Part shown: piece after piece, positions 20,650 through 31,655 of the stretch
Layout of the letters: every line of letters begins with the position of its first letter
Position numbering within the stretch: the stretch's first letter is position 1
Origin: Colius striatus
Taxonomy: Eukaryota; Chordata; Aves; Coliiformes; Coliidae
Assembly: GCF_028858725.1 (NCBI RefSeq)
Contig: NC_084761.1
Coordinates: 98,685,362-98,749,361 of the forward strand
Direction of reading: 5' to 3'
DNA length: 64,000 nucleotides
Notes under the pieces: generated by a model
What the model saw: only the letters and a program-made list of their open reading frames with translations
What the model was told of the DNA's origin: nothing
The model's database searches: none
Program-made: the position numbers and the translations under genes

Positions 20650-23095
20650 TGTGCATTGCACACACACACTCATCTTTGCATGTGCACACTCGTGCATGGA
20701 CACAGAAGCACATGCCTACACATCCATGGACACACACACACACACAGACACAGATGCACATGCAGGGATGCACAAGCACACACAGAGACACAGATGCACG
20801 TGCAGGGATGCACAAGCACACATCTGCACCCACACAGACACAGGTGCACATGCAGGGATGCACAAGCACACATCTGCACACACACAGACACAGGTGCACA
20901 TGCAGGGATGCACAAGCACACACACAGACACAGGTGCATGTGCAGGGATGCACAAGCACACACACAGACACAGATGCACATGCAGGGATGCACAAGCACA
21001 CATCTGCACACACACAGACACAAATGCACATGCAGGGATGCACAAGCACACATCTGCACACACACAGACACAAATGCACATGCAGTGATGCACAAGCACA
21101 CACAGAGACACAGATGCACGTGCAGGGATGCACAAGTACACATGTGGACACACACAGACACAGATGCACATGCAGGGATGCACAAGCACACATCTGCACA
21201 CACACAGACACAGGTGCACATGCAGGGATGCACAAGCACACACAGACACAGATGCACATGCAGGGATGCACAAGCACACATCTGCACCCACACAGACACA
21301 GATGCACGTGCAGGGATGCACAAGCACACACAGACACAGATGCACATGCAGGGATGCACAAGCACACACACAGATGCACATGCAGGGATGCACAAGCACA
21401 CATCTGCACCCACACAGACACAGATGCACGTGCAGGGATGCACAAGCACACACACAGACATAGATGCACATGCAGGGATGCACAAGCACACACACAGACA
21501 TAGATGCACATGCAGGGATGCACAAGCACACATCTGCACATACACAGACACAGATGCACGTGCAGGGATGCACAAGCACACACAGACACAGATGCACATG
21601 CAGGGATCCACAAGCACACACACAGACACAGATGCACATGCAGGGATGCACAAGCACACATCTGCACACACACAGACACAAATGCACATGCAGGGATGCA
21701 CAAGCACACACACAGACACAGATGCACATGCAGGGATGCACAAGCACACAGACACAGATGCACATGCAGGGATGCACAAGCATACACACAGATGCACATG
21801 CAGGGATCCACAAGCACACACACAGACATAGATGCACATGCAGGGACATACAAGTACACACACAGATGCACATGCAGGGTTGCACAAGCACACACACAGA
21901 CACAGATGCACATGCAGGGATGCACAAGCATACACACAGATGCACATGCAGGGATGCACAAGCACACACACAGACACAGATGCACATGCAGGGACATACG
22001 AGTACACACACAGATGCACATGCAGGGTTGCACAAGCACACACACAGACACAGATGCACATGCAGGGATGCACAAGCACACACACAGATGCACATGCAGG
22101 GATGCACAAGCACACACACAGACACAGATGCACATGCAGGGATGCACAAGCATACACACAGACACAGATGCACATGCAGGGATGCACAAGCACACACACA
22201 GATGCACATGCAGGGATGCACAAATACACATGTGGACACACACAGACACAGATGCACAAGCAGGGACGTACAAGCACACACACAGATGCACATGCAGGGA
22301 TGCACAAATACACATGTGGACACACACAGACACAGATGCACAAGCAGGGACGTACAAGCACACACACAGATGCACATGCAGGGTTGCACAAGCACACACA
22401 CAGACACAGATGCACATGCAGGGACATACAAGTACACACACAGATGCACATGCAGGGATGCACAAGCACACACACAGACACAGATGCACAAGCAGGGACG
22501 TACAAGCACACACACAGATGCACATGCAGGGATGCACAAGCACACACACAGACACAGATGCACATGCAGGGATGCACAAGCACACACACAGACACAGATG
22601 CACAAGCAGGGACGTACAAGCACACACACAGATGCACATGCAGGGATGCACAAGCACACACACAGACACAGATGCACATGCAGGGATGCACAAGCACACA
22701 CACAGACACAGATGTACATGCAGGGATGCACAAGCATACACACAGACACAGATGCACATGCAGGCATATACAAGCACACACACAGATGCACATGCAGGGA
22801 TGCACAAGCATACACTTACATGTGTATGGACACACATGCACACAGAAGCACACACTTGGGTATACAAACACACACTTGCACACAGCTGGACACACAAGCA
22901 CACGTTTGCACACGCTTGTACAAACAAGCACAGACATGACCACACAAGCACACACTTGTCCATGGATACATGCACACAGAAGCACAAACAAGCACACACA
23001 TGGACATACAAGCACAGGATTGCACAGGCACAGACACATAAGCACACACACGGACACACACTGACACACAAGCACACGACCACACTGATACTGGG
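20650..23095. repeat. 40-bp minisatellite, CACATGCAGGGATGCACAAG
   Basis: About 2.4 kb built on a 40-base unit: CACATGCAGGGATGCACAAG then CACACACACAGACACAGATG, with shortened and extended variants (CATCTGCACACACACAGACA). The right end (22810-23095) decays into CA-rich repeats. The unit is not a multiple of three and holds no stop in any of the six frames, so all six frames are open for hundreds of codons. These frames are not genes. Confidence 0.95.
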
Positions 23096-23330
23096 TGCAA
23101 TGGTGTGTTGGCTCACACACACTCGTCCCTGTCCCTGTCCTATGCCGTGTCCCTGTCCTGCACCATCCCTGTCCTGCCCCTGTCAGGGGGACATATCACC
23201 ACATCAGCCTGCTCCCTGTACAGTCCCACGCCCTCGCCTTGCCCAGCCTTGTGCAGGAACGGGTCGGTACACGGCCATCTCTGTTAGCTGCCCACCTTGT
23301 TACATGTCCCTCGCTCTCTCCATTGCACTC
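23096..23330. other. Transition between two tandem arrays
   Basis: C/T-rich non-repetitive sequence with CCCTGTCCTGC phrases; nothing recognised. Confidence 0.4.
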
Positions 23331-24625
23331 CCATCCCCGTCACATTCCCATCCCAGTCACTCGCCCCCCGCACCCCATCACTTGCCCCCCGCTCCCTGTC
23401 ATTCACCCCTCGGCCCCCGCCACTCGCCCCTCACTCTCTGTGACTAGCCCCTCGCCACTCGCCCCCCACTCCCTGTCACTCGCCTCTCTCTCCTCGTCAC
23501 TCGCCCCTCGCTCCCTGTCACTCACCCCCCGCCACTCGCCCTCCGCCACTCACCCCTCGCTCCCTGTCACTTGCTCCCTGTCACTCGCCCCTCGCTCCCT
23601 GTCACTCGCCTCTCTCTCCCGCCACTCGTCCCTCTCTCCCGCCACTCGCCCCTCACTCCCTGTCACTCGCCCCTCGCTCTCTGTCAGTCGCCCCTCTCTC
23701 CTCGTCACTTGCCCCTCACTCCCTGACACTTCTCCCCCTTCACTCGCCCCCCGTTCCCCGCCACTCGCCCCCCGCTCCCTGTCATTCGCCCCCGGCTCTC
23801 TGCCACTCTCCCCTCTCTCCCGCCACTCGCCCCTCTCTCCTCGTCACTCGCCCCTCTCTCCCGCCACTCGCCCCTCTCTCCCTGTCACTCGCCCCTCTCT
23901 CCCGCCACTCGCCCCTCTCTCCCTGTCACTCGCCCCTCGCTCTCTGTCAGTCGCCCCTCTCTCCTCGTCACTTGCCCCTCACTCCCTGACACTCGCCCCT
24001 CTTCACTCGCCCCCCGTTCCCTGCCACTCGCCCCCCGCTCCCCGTCACTCTCCCCTCGCTCCCTGTCACTCGCCCCTCTCTCCTCGTCACTCGCCCCTCT
24101 CTCCCTGTCACTCGCCCCTCTCTCCCGCCACTCGCCCCTCGCTCCCTGTCACTCGCCCCTCGCTCCCTGTCACTCGCCCCCCGCTCTCTGTCACTCGCCC
24201 CTCGCCACTCGCCCCCTGTCACTCGCCCCTCTCTCCCTGTCACTCGCCCCCCGCTCCCGCCACTCGCCCCTCTCTCCCTGTCACTCGCCCCTCTCTCCCT
24301 CCACTCGCCCCTCTCTCCCTGTCACTCGCCCCTCTCTCCCTCCACTCGCCCCTCTCTCCCTGTCACTCGCCCCTCTCTCCCTCCACTCGCCCCTCTCTCC
24401 CGTCACTCGCCCCTCTCTCCCGTCACTCGCCCCTCGCTCCCTGTCACTCGCCCCCCGCTCCCTGTCACTCGCCCCTCTCTCCCGTCACTCGCCCCTCTCT
24501 CCCTGTCACTCGCCCCCCGCTCCCGCCACTCGCCCCTCTCTCCCTGTCACTCGCCCCCCGCTCCCGCCACTCGCCCCTCTCTCTCTGTCACTCGCCCCTC
24601 GCTCCCGCCACTCGCCCCCCGCCCC
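23331..24625. repeat. 20/21-bp minisatellite, CTCCCTGTCACTCGCCCCTCT
   Basis: About 1.3 kb of alternating units CTCCCTGTCACTCGCCCC and CTCCCGCCACTCGCCCC with TCT, GCT or CCG ends. The + strand is nearly all C and T with one CG per unit. It ends at the RAB11FIP5 CpG island, within 320 bases of the start codon. Confidence 0.92.
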
Positions 24626-24639
24626 CCGCGGCACTCGAG

Positions 24640-24940
24640 GCCCCGCCCCCTGCCGGCGCGTGTCAGACGGGGCGGGGGGCGTGGCCAGTCCGAGGGCGTG
24701 CCCTGGCGCGCGGCGGGGGCGGGGCCTGGCGCAGGGGGCGGGGCCGGCGCGCGGCGGGGGGCGTGGCTCGGGGCGGGCGGGGCGGCCGGTGGCGCTCGCG
24801 CTGCGGCCCGGCTGCGGCAGCGGCGGCGGAACGAGGCTCCTGGTCCGGTGCGGTGCGGTCCGGTCCGGTCCGGTTCTGTCCGGCCCCGTCCAGCCCGGTC
24901 CGGCCCTGTCCCGGTCCGGCGTCCCCTCAGCGTCCCCGCC
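24640..24940 (+). promoter_or_regulatory. RAB11FIP5 CpG-island promoter and 5' UTR
   Basis: Very GC- and CpG-rich sequence with several GGGGCGGGG-type Sp1/KLF boxes (near 24669, 24717 and 24738) and no TATA box, as expected for a broadly expressed CpG-island promoter. 24840-24925 is a low-complexity GGTCC/CGGTC stretch likely to be transcribed 5' UTR. The exact start of transcription cannot be placed. Confidence 0.65.
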
Positions 24941-25332
24941 ATGGCGCTGCTGCGGGCGGCCGCGCTGCCCGCTGAGGGGTCTCCGGCCTGGCTGCCCACC
25001 CACGTCCAGGTGACGGTGGTGCGGGCCCGCGGGCTGCGGTGCAAGGGCGGCGGCGGCGGCAAACCGGGCACCAGCGACGCCTACACCATCATCCAGCTCG
25101 GCCGCGAGAAGTACAGCACCTCGGTGGCCGAGAAGAGCACGGGCAGCCCCGAATGGCGAGAGGAGTGCGCCTTCGAGCTGCCCCCGGAGCTGGGCGGCGC
25201 GGCGGGCCCGGCCCGCGCCGGGCTGCTGCTCACCGTCATGCACCGGGCGCTGGTGGGCATGGACCGCTTCCTCGGCCAGGCCACCGTGCCCCTGGAGCCC
25301 GCCCTGCAGCGGGGCCGAGCGCCCGACGAGCG
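24941..25332 (+). CDS. RAB11FIP5: RAB11FIP5 exon 1 (C2 domain)
   Basis: Encodes the N-terminus of Rab11 family-interacting protein 5 (Rip11/Gaf-1), a class I FIP that links Rab11 on recycling endosomes to membrane and motor partners. The ATG sits in a strong context (GCCATGG) and is followed by MALLRAAALPAEG, like the mammalian start. The frame is open further upstream, but that sequence is compositional. A C2 domain spans about residues 14 onward: WLPTHVQVTVVRARGLR, TSDAYTIIQLGREKYSTSV, SPEWREECAFELPP and GMDRFLGQATVPLE. In this family the C2 domain binds phosphatidic acid and phosphoinositides at the membrane. The exon ends at CGAGCG before GTGAGT in phase 2; Arg131 is completed by exon 2. 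The insert between the last two motifs is shorter than in human. The head-to-head Not remnant matches human gene order. Confidence 0.93.
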
Positions 25333-25369
25333 GTGAGTGGGCCCCGGCACCCGCGCTGACGGAGACGGG

Positions 25370-26080
25370 TTGGCTCGGGGGTGGGCGTCGTGAGTCCCTG
25401 TGTACCCCGGGATGGGCGTCGTGGGTCCCTGTGTGTCCTGGGATGGGCATTGCGGGTCCCTGCGAGCCCCAGGATGGGCATTGCGGGTCCCTGCGAGCTC
25501 CAGGATGGGCATTGCGGGTCCCTGCGAGCTCCAGGATGGGCGTCATGAGCCCCTGTGTGTCCTGGGATGGGCATTGCAGGTCCCTGCGAGCCCCAGGATG
25601 GGTGTCATGAGCCCCTGTGTGTCCTGGGATGGGCATTGCAGGTCCCTGCGAGCCCCAGGGTGGGCGTCGTGGGTTCCCGCAGGGGCTGGGATGGGTTGTT
25701 ACAGCTCCCTGTGTGCCCTGGAGTAGGTGTAACAAAGTCCTTGTGTGCCCCAGGATGGGTGTCATGGGTCTGGGTGAGTCCTAGGAAGGGCAGGGCAGGA
25801 GGGAGGATGTGATGAGGTCCATGTGTGCTCCAGCAAGGGTGTCTCTGGGGACAGGCAATCCTGGGCACCACGTGTGCCCCAAGGAGAGTGACACGGGATG
25901 GGGCACTGCAGGATCCGTGGTGCCCTGGGAAGGGTGGCACAGGGGCTGTGTGTGACCCTGGAAGGACGTTTGCAGGGTAGGGTGTATCACAGGGCCTGTG
26001 GATGCTCCAGGAAGGGCATTACGGAGGTGGGTGAGACATCACATGTGCTCCAGGAAGGGTGTTGTGGAGGATAGGGTGTC
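25370..26080. repeat. 31-bp minisatellite in intron 1
   Basis: Just inside intron 1, units of 31 bases (GATGGGCATTGCGGGTCCCT then GCGAGCTCCAG) occur almost perfectly at 25440-25670. They continue as longer, more diverged versions to about 26080. Confidence 0.8.
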
Positions 26081-26635
26081 TCAGGGCTGCTCTGTCCCCC
26101 CTGGATGGGAGTTGTGTGGCACAAGGCATTGCAGGATCCCTCCATCCCCTGGGTAGGGGGTCCCCCCACAGCTCTGGGGTCTGTCACTCCTGGGCACAGC
26201 TGCACGTGGTGCTTTCTCCTCCTGATGGCTGTGATGGTTTTGCAGACCCTGGGGCCCTCTGTGTGACCTGGTTTGTGGCCGTGCTGCTGCAGGAACCCCA
26301 GGGCCTGGTGTTGCCCCATGCATGGGGGATTCACTTTCCCTTCTTCTCCAAAAAGGGTTTCCAACAATAATAATGATCTTTTCCTAGCATTTGCCAAGCA
26401 GAGAAATGCAGGAATGTGGCTGAAATTCCTTTAGGGAAGAAGGTTGTATTGAGCTGGGCAGCTGCCTGCCTCTGGGGATGGCCCCACTGCTCCCCACACC
26501 CCAGGAATTCAGCTGGCTCCCTGCCCCAAGCTGCAGCCTCGGGGAGCAGCCTCTCTCACCCTCCCACCCAGAGCAGAGGCAGCTGAGGGAAGTGCCAGAG
26601 CTTGGCAGACACCCCAGCCTCACTCCTGCAGAGAG
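26081..26635 (+). other. Intron 1, unique part
   Basis: RAB11FIP5 intron 1 spans 25333-42710. This stretch has no recognised exon or repeat. Confidence 0.4.
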
Positions 26636-27065
26636 GGGAGAGAGGGGATGGAACATGTGTGTGAGGAGGGAAGGCTGCAGGGCCTGGAGATGAGAAGGCT
26701 GAAGGGGTATCTCATCAACACAAGTACCTAAAGGGTGTCAGGAGGATGAGGAGACACTTTTTTGCTGTTGTCTCAAGTGCCAGGACAAGGGGTAATAGGC
26801 ACAAGCTGGAACACAAACAGTTCCACTTAAACAGTACCCTTAAACACATGGAGCAAGTCCTTTGGTGCTGAGGGGAGGGAGCCCTGGCCCAGGCTGCCCA
26901 GGGAGGGTGTGGAGGCTCCTTCTCAGGAGGTTTCCAACCCCACCTGGGCACGTTCCTGTGCCCCCTGAGCCAGGGGAAGCTGCTTGAGCAGGGGCTGGGG
27001 CTGCCAACAGCTCTGCAGGGCCCTTCCAACCCCACCAATCTGTGAATCTCTGTTTCTATGATTAG
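26636..27065 (+). mobile_element. CR1 LINE 3' fragment
   Basis: 5'-truncated CR1 in + orientation, from the GGATGGAACATGTGTGTGAGG segment to a tail ending TTTCTATGATT. Confidence 0.85.
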
Positions 27066-27940
27066 TGTGAAAAGGGGTCAGAAGAACTTTTCCTGGTGAG
27101 AAACGCCCCTCCTTTGCATCTGCAGCCCCAGGGGCCTCCTGCTTAGCCTAAAACACCAGCTTGGGCACGGAGGAAAAGTGACTAAGGCCAGAGTTAGTGT
27201 CTGAGTGTTTCCCCTGCAGCGTTTATTGTGCTGCCTGGAGAATGGGTGGTGGCAGAGGAGCCAGATGGGAATTGTTGGGGCCTAATTCAAAGCAGTGCCA
27301 CTGAGTTCAGAGTGAGCCAGAGCCGACCCACAGCCTTTTGGGAGGCAGGAGCTGCTCCTTGCTTTGGCCTGGGAAGATGAGAAGCAACTTTGCATCCTGT
27401 CTGTGGTTTGGGTAGTGAGCTGTGTCCCAAGGAGAGCCACTCTCCTGTTAGCAGAGCTTTAGGAAGCTGTGCAAAGCAAGGGCACTGTGATGGTCCCACC
27501 AAGGTTTCAGGAGGCTGAGCCCATGGTCTTGTCTCAAAGGTCTCAGTGTCAGGGGCTGTTAATCCCACGGGTGCAATGTCCAACGTGGCCGGAGCCTGTG
27601 CTGCCAGTCACTCCAGCAGCACAGAGAGGGCAGCTGGGTTGTGAGGCAGGAGGGCCCCAGGATTTTTGCTGTCTCCCTCCCTTCCTGTAGCTTTGCTTGT
27701 GTAAGGAAAATGAACTTCCACTCCATGCTGTTGAGGATAAGGGTAACAAGCGGTTTTAAGGTGCTTTCTCCTTGCACTGATGATGGAATTGAGCACAGTA
27801 AACAGGGTGGAGAGCTCTCAGCTAACACCCTGAGCATCTCCATCCACTCAGACCCCCTGAGCTGGAAGGTGTCTGGAGGGTGGGTGGCAGGTCTGCAGCT
27901 GGAAGGGGCTGTGGCTTTTCATTGAGAGGCCAGTCAGGGT
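27066..27940 (+). other. Intron 1, unique part
   Basis: Non-coding; no exon or named repeat recognised. Confidence 0.4.
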
Positions 27941-28384
27941 TACCAAGATGCTGAGGGGATGGAATATGTGTGTGAGGAGGAAAGGCTGCAGCCCTGGGGC
28001 TGTTCAGCCTGGAGAAGAGAAGCCTGAGCTCAGGGGCACCTCAGCAATGCTGCTCAGCCCCTAAAGGTTGGGTGTCAGGAGGCTGGGGCCAGTGTTTGTT
28101 GTGTGGTGGCCAGTGGCAGCACAAGGGGTAACAGGCACAAGGTGGAACACAGGCAGTGCCACTGGCACAGGAGGAGCAAGTCCTTTGGTGCTGAGGGGAG
28201 GGAGCCCTGGCCCAGGCTGCCCAGGGAGGCTGTGGAGGCTCCTTCTCAGGAGGTTTCCAACCCCAGCTGGACACGTTCCTGTGCCCCCTGAGCCAGGGGA
28301 ACCTGCTGTAGCAGGGGCTGGGGCTGCAGCAGCTCTGCAGGGCCCTGCCAGCCCCCAGCACTTTGGGTTTCTATGATTCTGTGA
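27941..28384 (+). mobile_element. CR1 LINE 3' fragment
   Basis: 5'-truncated CR1 in + orientation, from ACCAAGATGCTGAGGGGATG to the CTATGATTCTGTGAG tail. Confidence 0.87.
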
Positions 28385-29308
28385 GTCCTGGAGCTTGTCC
28401 AGCCGGGTGGGAGAAGGGTTGGCACGAGCTGCCAGCCGACTTCTGACATCTCATTCAGCTCTGTCACAAACATCTTTGTTTAGGAGGAAATTTTAGTCTC
28501 AGATTGAAAAAAAAACACATGAGCAAAAGCAGCAGAGGCTGCCCAGCTCCAGACCTGCCCACAGAGCACACCCAGAGCTGTGCAGCACAGATAACCACTG
28601 CCCCCCCCAAGTCAGGGATAGACAAGTCGAGTGGCTGCCATGCCATATTCTGGTTTTTATGACCCCAGCTGCAGTCTTTGCTCCTGGACATCAACCTGCT
28701 GCCAGTTGGAATGGGATCCTGCTCACAGAAAAAAGCCTGGCTTGTCAGTGTGCTGACCTTGCTCTCCTTTTCCTGCTCATTTCTGTGGCATGGAAACTTT
28801 CTGTGTTGTTTTCAGCTCGGTGGAAAATGTTCCATCAAACTTGGGCTCTTGTGCAGGAATGAGCTGTCAGTGGGTGCCCAAGGGGGTGTTCCTGAGCTGC
28901 CTCCTTCAGCCCAACGGCTCAGTCATTTCTGTGGTTTTGCCCAGGAGAAAATCAACTCTCAGAGTTGCACAGGAGTGTCCTGAGAACTCTTTTTGGGCAC
29001 CCCATGGCCTGTCCCATGCTCAGCCAGCTCCACAGCTCGGGCTTGGCAAGCAAAGAGCAGGCAGAGTGTTGTTTCTCCCTTTCCACTTGAACTGAGCAGT
29101 CACTTTATGCCCCATGTCCAAATGCATAACCTTCCTGCATCAAAACCCACCTGCACCGTGGCCCTGCTTGGCCAGGACGCTCCTGATCCTCACCTCTCTC
29201 TCTCCCATGACCTGGTCCCTGCAGCTCTCTGTCCTGCTTGGTTTTTTGGGAGCCCAAAGCCCAGTGCTGTTGGCAGGGTGAGGGGGTGCAGTAAAGTGTT
29301 TGAGACTC
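28385..29308 (+). other. Intron 1, unique part
   Basis: Non-coding; nothing recognised. There is a short C homopolymer at about 28601. Confidence 0.4.
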
Positions 29309-29725
29309 ACCAAGATGCTGGAGTGGAGCATCTCCCTTGTGATGAAAGGCTGAGGGAGCTGGGGCTCTGCAGCTTGGAGGAGACTGAGGGCTGAGCTCAT
29401 TCATGTTACAAATCCAACAAGGGTGGGTGTGAGGAGGCTGGAGCCAGGCTGTGCTCAGGGATGGCCAATGATAGGACAAGGGGCAACGGGGACAAGCTGC
29501 AACTGGAGAGGTTCCAAAGCAACACAAGGAGAAACTTGTTCCCTGTTGAGGTGAGGGAGCACTGGCAGGGGCTGCCCAGATGGGCTGTGGAGGCTCCTTC
29601 CCTGGAGACATTCCAACCCAGCTGGATGAGTCCCTGTGTGCCCTGCTCTAGGTGGTGCTGCTCTGGCAGGGGGGTTGCACTGGATGAGCTTTCCAGCTCC
29701 CTTCCAGCCCTTCAGATCCTGTGAT
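29309..29725 (+). mobile_element. Older, diverged CR1 3' fragment
   Basis: Same architecture as the other + strand CR1 copies (CACCAAGATGCTGGAGTGGA, GAGGCTCCTTCCCTGGAGAC, tail near CAGATCCTGTGATC) but with many substitutions. It is probably an older subfamily. Confidence 0.7.
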
Positions 29726-30697
29726 CACCCTGTGCAACTGTAGTGATCTGGTGGTGAGTCCTTGAGCACAGGCACACAGGGAGGTGGGGTTATTCTCCAG
29801 GGTGGTCAGACCCTCCAAAATGAAGGGCTCAGCCTAGAGAGGAGGGTTTTTTCTCTCCTCCCAGGGCAGCTGTCACTTCTGCTTCCTCACAGCCAGGAAA
29901 TGCCGTTGCTGTCCCCTTCAGGGGCTCCTCCTGCCTTCCAGCGAGCTGGGGAGCGTTACCCCCACATCCCCCCACCCTCTGCACAGCATCAGGAGGGTGG
30001 GAATGCCTCCAGCTGCAGCCAGATGAGGCTGCCACGTGGAACACATCAGGCTGTGTTTTCTCCTTGGCCAGGGTGGTCAGCTGGGTGGGTGGGATGAAGG
30101 GAGCTTGGTGCTGGGGGGGCAGGAGCACAGCAATGCCTGTGGGGTTGGACCTTGGACCTCTCTGTGGGCTGAGAGGCTGATGGTGGCAAAGGACAGTGGG
30201 CACTCAAGTGAAGAAAACCCCTGTCATTCCCTCCTCTCCCCACCTTTGAAATACCATTTTCATGTGCTTTGTTTCCCAAAGACCTCACAGCCCCTCATGA
30301 AAGGGGAGGGCTGAAGCCTTGAGCCTTCCAGCTCTTGTCAGCCAAACCCAGAGCTGCTGGAGCTCGGGCTCTGGTGAGCAGGATTCAGGGCTTTGCAGCA
30401 CCAGGATCCTGGGGGTAAGGGGACAGTGTAGCAGAGGAGTTGTGATTCCTGGCTCTGGTGTTCTCCTGCAGTGACTTGCAGTTGCTTGCTGGCTGCTACC
30501 TTGGATGGGGCAGTGGCCTTTGGTGTCTCTGCCACAGGGAACTTGTCTTGTGGAGTTATTACTGGTGCAAAATTACCTCAGCTCCAAGTTCCCCAAAGCT
30601 CTGTGTGCTACAGTTCCCTTCTTCCTGTCCCTCCCCAGCTGCACAGGGGCCATGGCTGGTTGCTCAGACAGGTCTGGGCTTGTGGGCAGCAGGAACA
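29726..30697 (+). other. Intron 1, unique part
   Basis: Non-coding; no exon or repeat recognised. Confidence 0.4.
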
Positions 30698-31655
30698 AGA
30701 CACCCTCCTTCCCACTCTCTTGTCTAAAAAAGTCACTCAGGGTACAGAACCTTTCCTTTGGGTGACAAAAGCTTTTCTTGATGAAGTCCCAGGTCCCACA
30801 GCCTTTCCTCAGCAGGAAGATGCTCCAGTCCCCTCAGCACCTTGGTGTCCCTGCACTGGCCTCTCTCCAGCACTTCCCTGTCCCTCTGGAGCTGGGCAGC
30901 CCAGAACTGGACACAGGACTCCAGATGAGGCCTCAGCAGCTCTGGCAGAGCAGAGGGGCAGCACAACCTCCGTGGCCCTGCTGCCCACACTCTCCTCAAT
31001 GCCCCCAGGCTGCCATTGGCTTCTTGCCCACGAGCCCACGTTGCTGCTCATGGGCAGTTTATTATCAGCCAGCACTGCCAGGTCCCTCTCCTGGAGCTGC
31101 TCTCCAGCAGCTCACCCCCAGCCTGTGCTGCTGCAGGGGGCTGTGTTGGTCCTTCCTGAGCTCATCCCCATGCCAGGCACTTTTCCCCTTGCTGGCTGCA
31201 CCCATCACATCCCCTCCTTGCTGTGGTGAGAGCACACAGGTAACACACCTTCCCTTGCACACAGCCTCACTGCCATCTCCCCCACCAACTCCTGTGGACC
31301 ACCCTCAGACCATGGAGGGGCTTGTGGCCAGTGCCTTCTCCTGTTAAATTAGTCCCCATGAGCAGCAGAGCAGCTCTGGGCCTGCAGGCTCTTGGCTGTG
31401 GCATTTCACTCAGATGCAGTGGTTTGTGTTTGTTGCTGTTCCTGCCGTGGCCTCTGGTGGCATCTCCCAGAGATGGGGTTCACTTTCTGGTCCCTCTCAG
31501 GCATGAGCTGAAGCCAAATCACTGGGAGAGGAAGAGACCTTGCAGCAGGGTGGAGAGGAAATAGCTGCTCCCTGATAGCTTTGGCATGGGAAGTCTGAAC
31601 ACAAGGACAAACAGAGCCCTTTTCCCTGGAGGCTGTGAGCAGAGGCACCCAGCAA
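30698..31655 (+). repeat. Inverted duplication, copy A
   Basis: About 0.95 kb matching the reverse complement of 44551-45385. It starts near CACCCTCCTTCCCACTCTCT, contains a CR1 fragment (30785-31140), and continues through non-CR1 sequence (TCATCCCCATGCCAGGCACT, GACCATGGAGGGGCTTGTGG, GATAGCTTTGGCATGGGAAG) to GCAGAGGCACCCAGCAA. Copy A has 114 bases (31417-31530) that copy B lacks. Identity is above 90% by eye outside that indel. Confidence 0.85.
30785..31140 (-). mobile_element. CR1 LINE fragment inside duplication copy A
   Basis: The standard 300-base CR1 block in - orientation, without the 3' terminal region. It ends at CTGTGCTGCTGCAGGGGG, where the non-CR1 part of the duplicated unit begins. 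Confidence 0.85.

Larger units (their letters stand above)
24600..25400. other. CpG island
   Basis: Dense CpG content covers the promoter, 5' UTR and exon 1 of RAB11FIP5. It falls off sharply in intron 1 where a minisatellite begins. Confidence 0.75.

Noticed and set aside
20558-23447. Very long open frames (up to 854 codons) on both strands
   Set aside because: They are translations of a 40-bp tandem repeat open in all six frames, with no start context, splice sites or domain.
24698-24940. In-frame ATG 81 codons upstream of the chosen RAB11FIP5 start
   Set aside because: The sequence between is Gly/Ala/Arg-rich promoter and 5' UTR composition. The downstream ATG has a strong context and matches the family N-terminus.
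23095-24975. 626-aa Ser/Pro-rich frame running into RAB11FIP5 exon 1
   Set aside because: Array translation that meets the CpG island in a different frame from the C2 domain; it is not an N-terminal extension of FIP5.
30733-31075. Recurrent 80-90-aa frame (MLGENQLPMSSNV...) seen at many sites
   Set aside because: It is the translation of the conserved non-coding 3' block of CR1, not a protein family.
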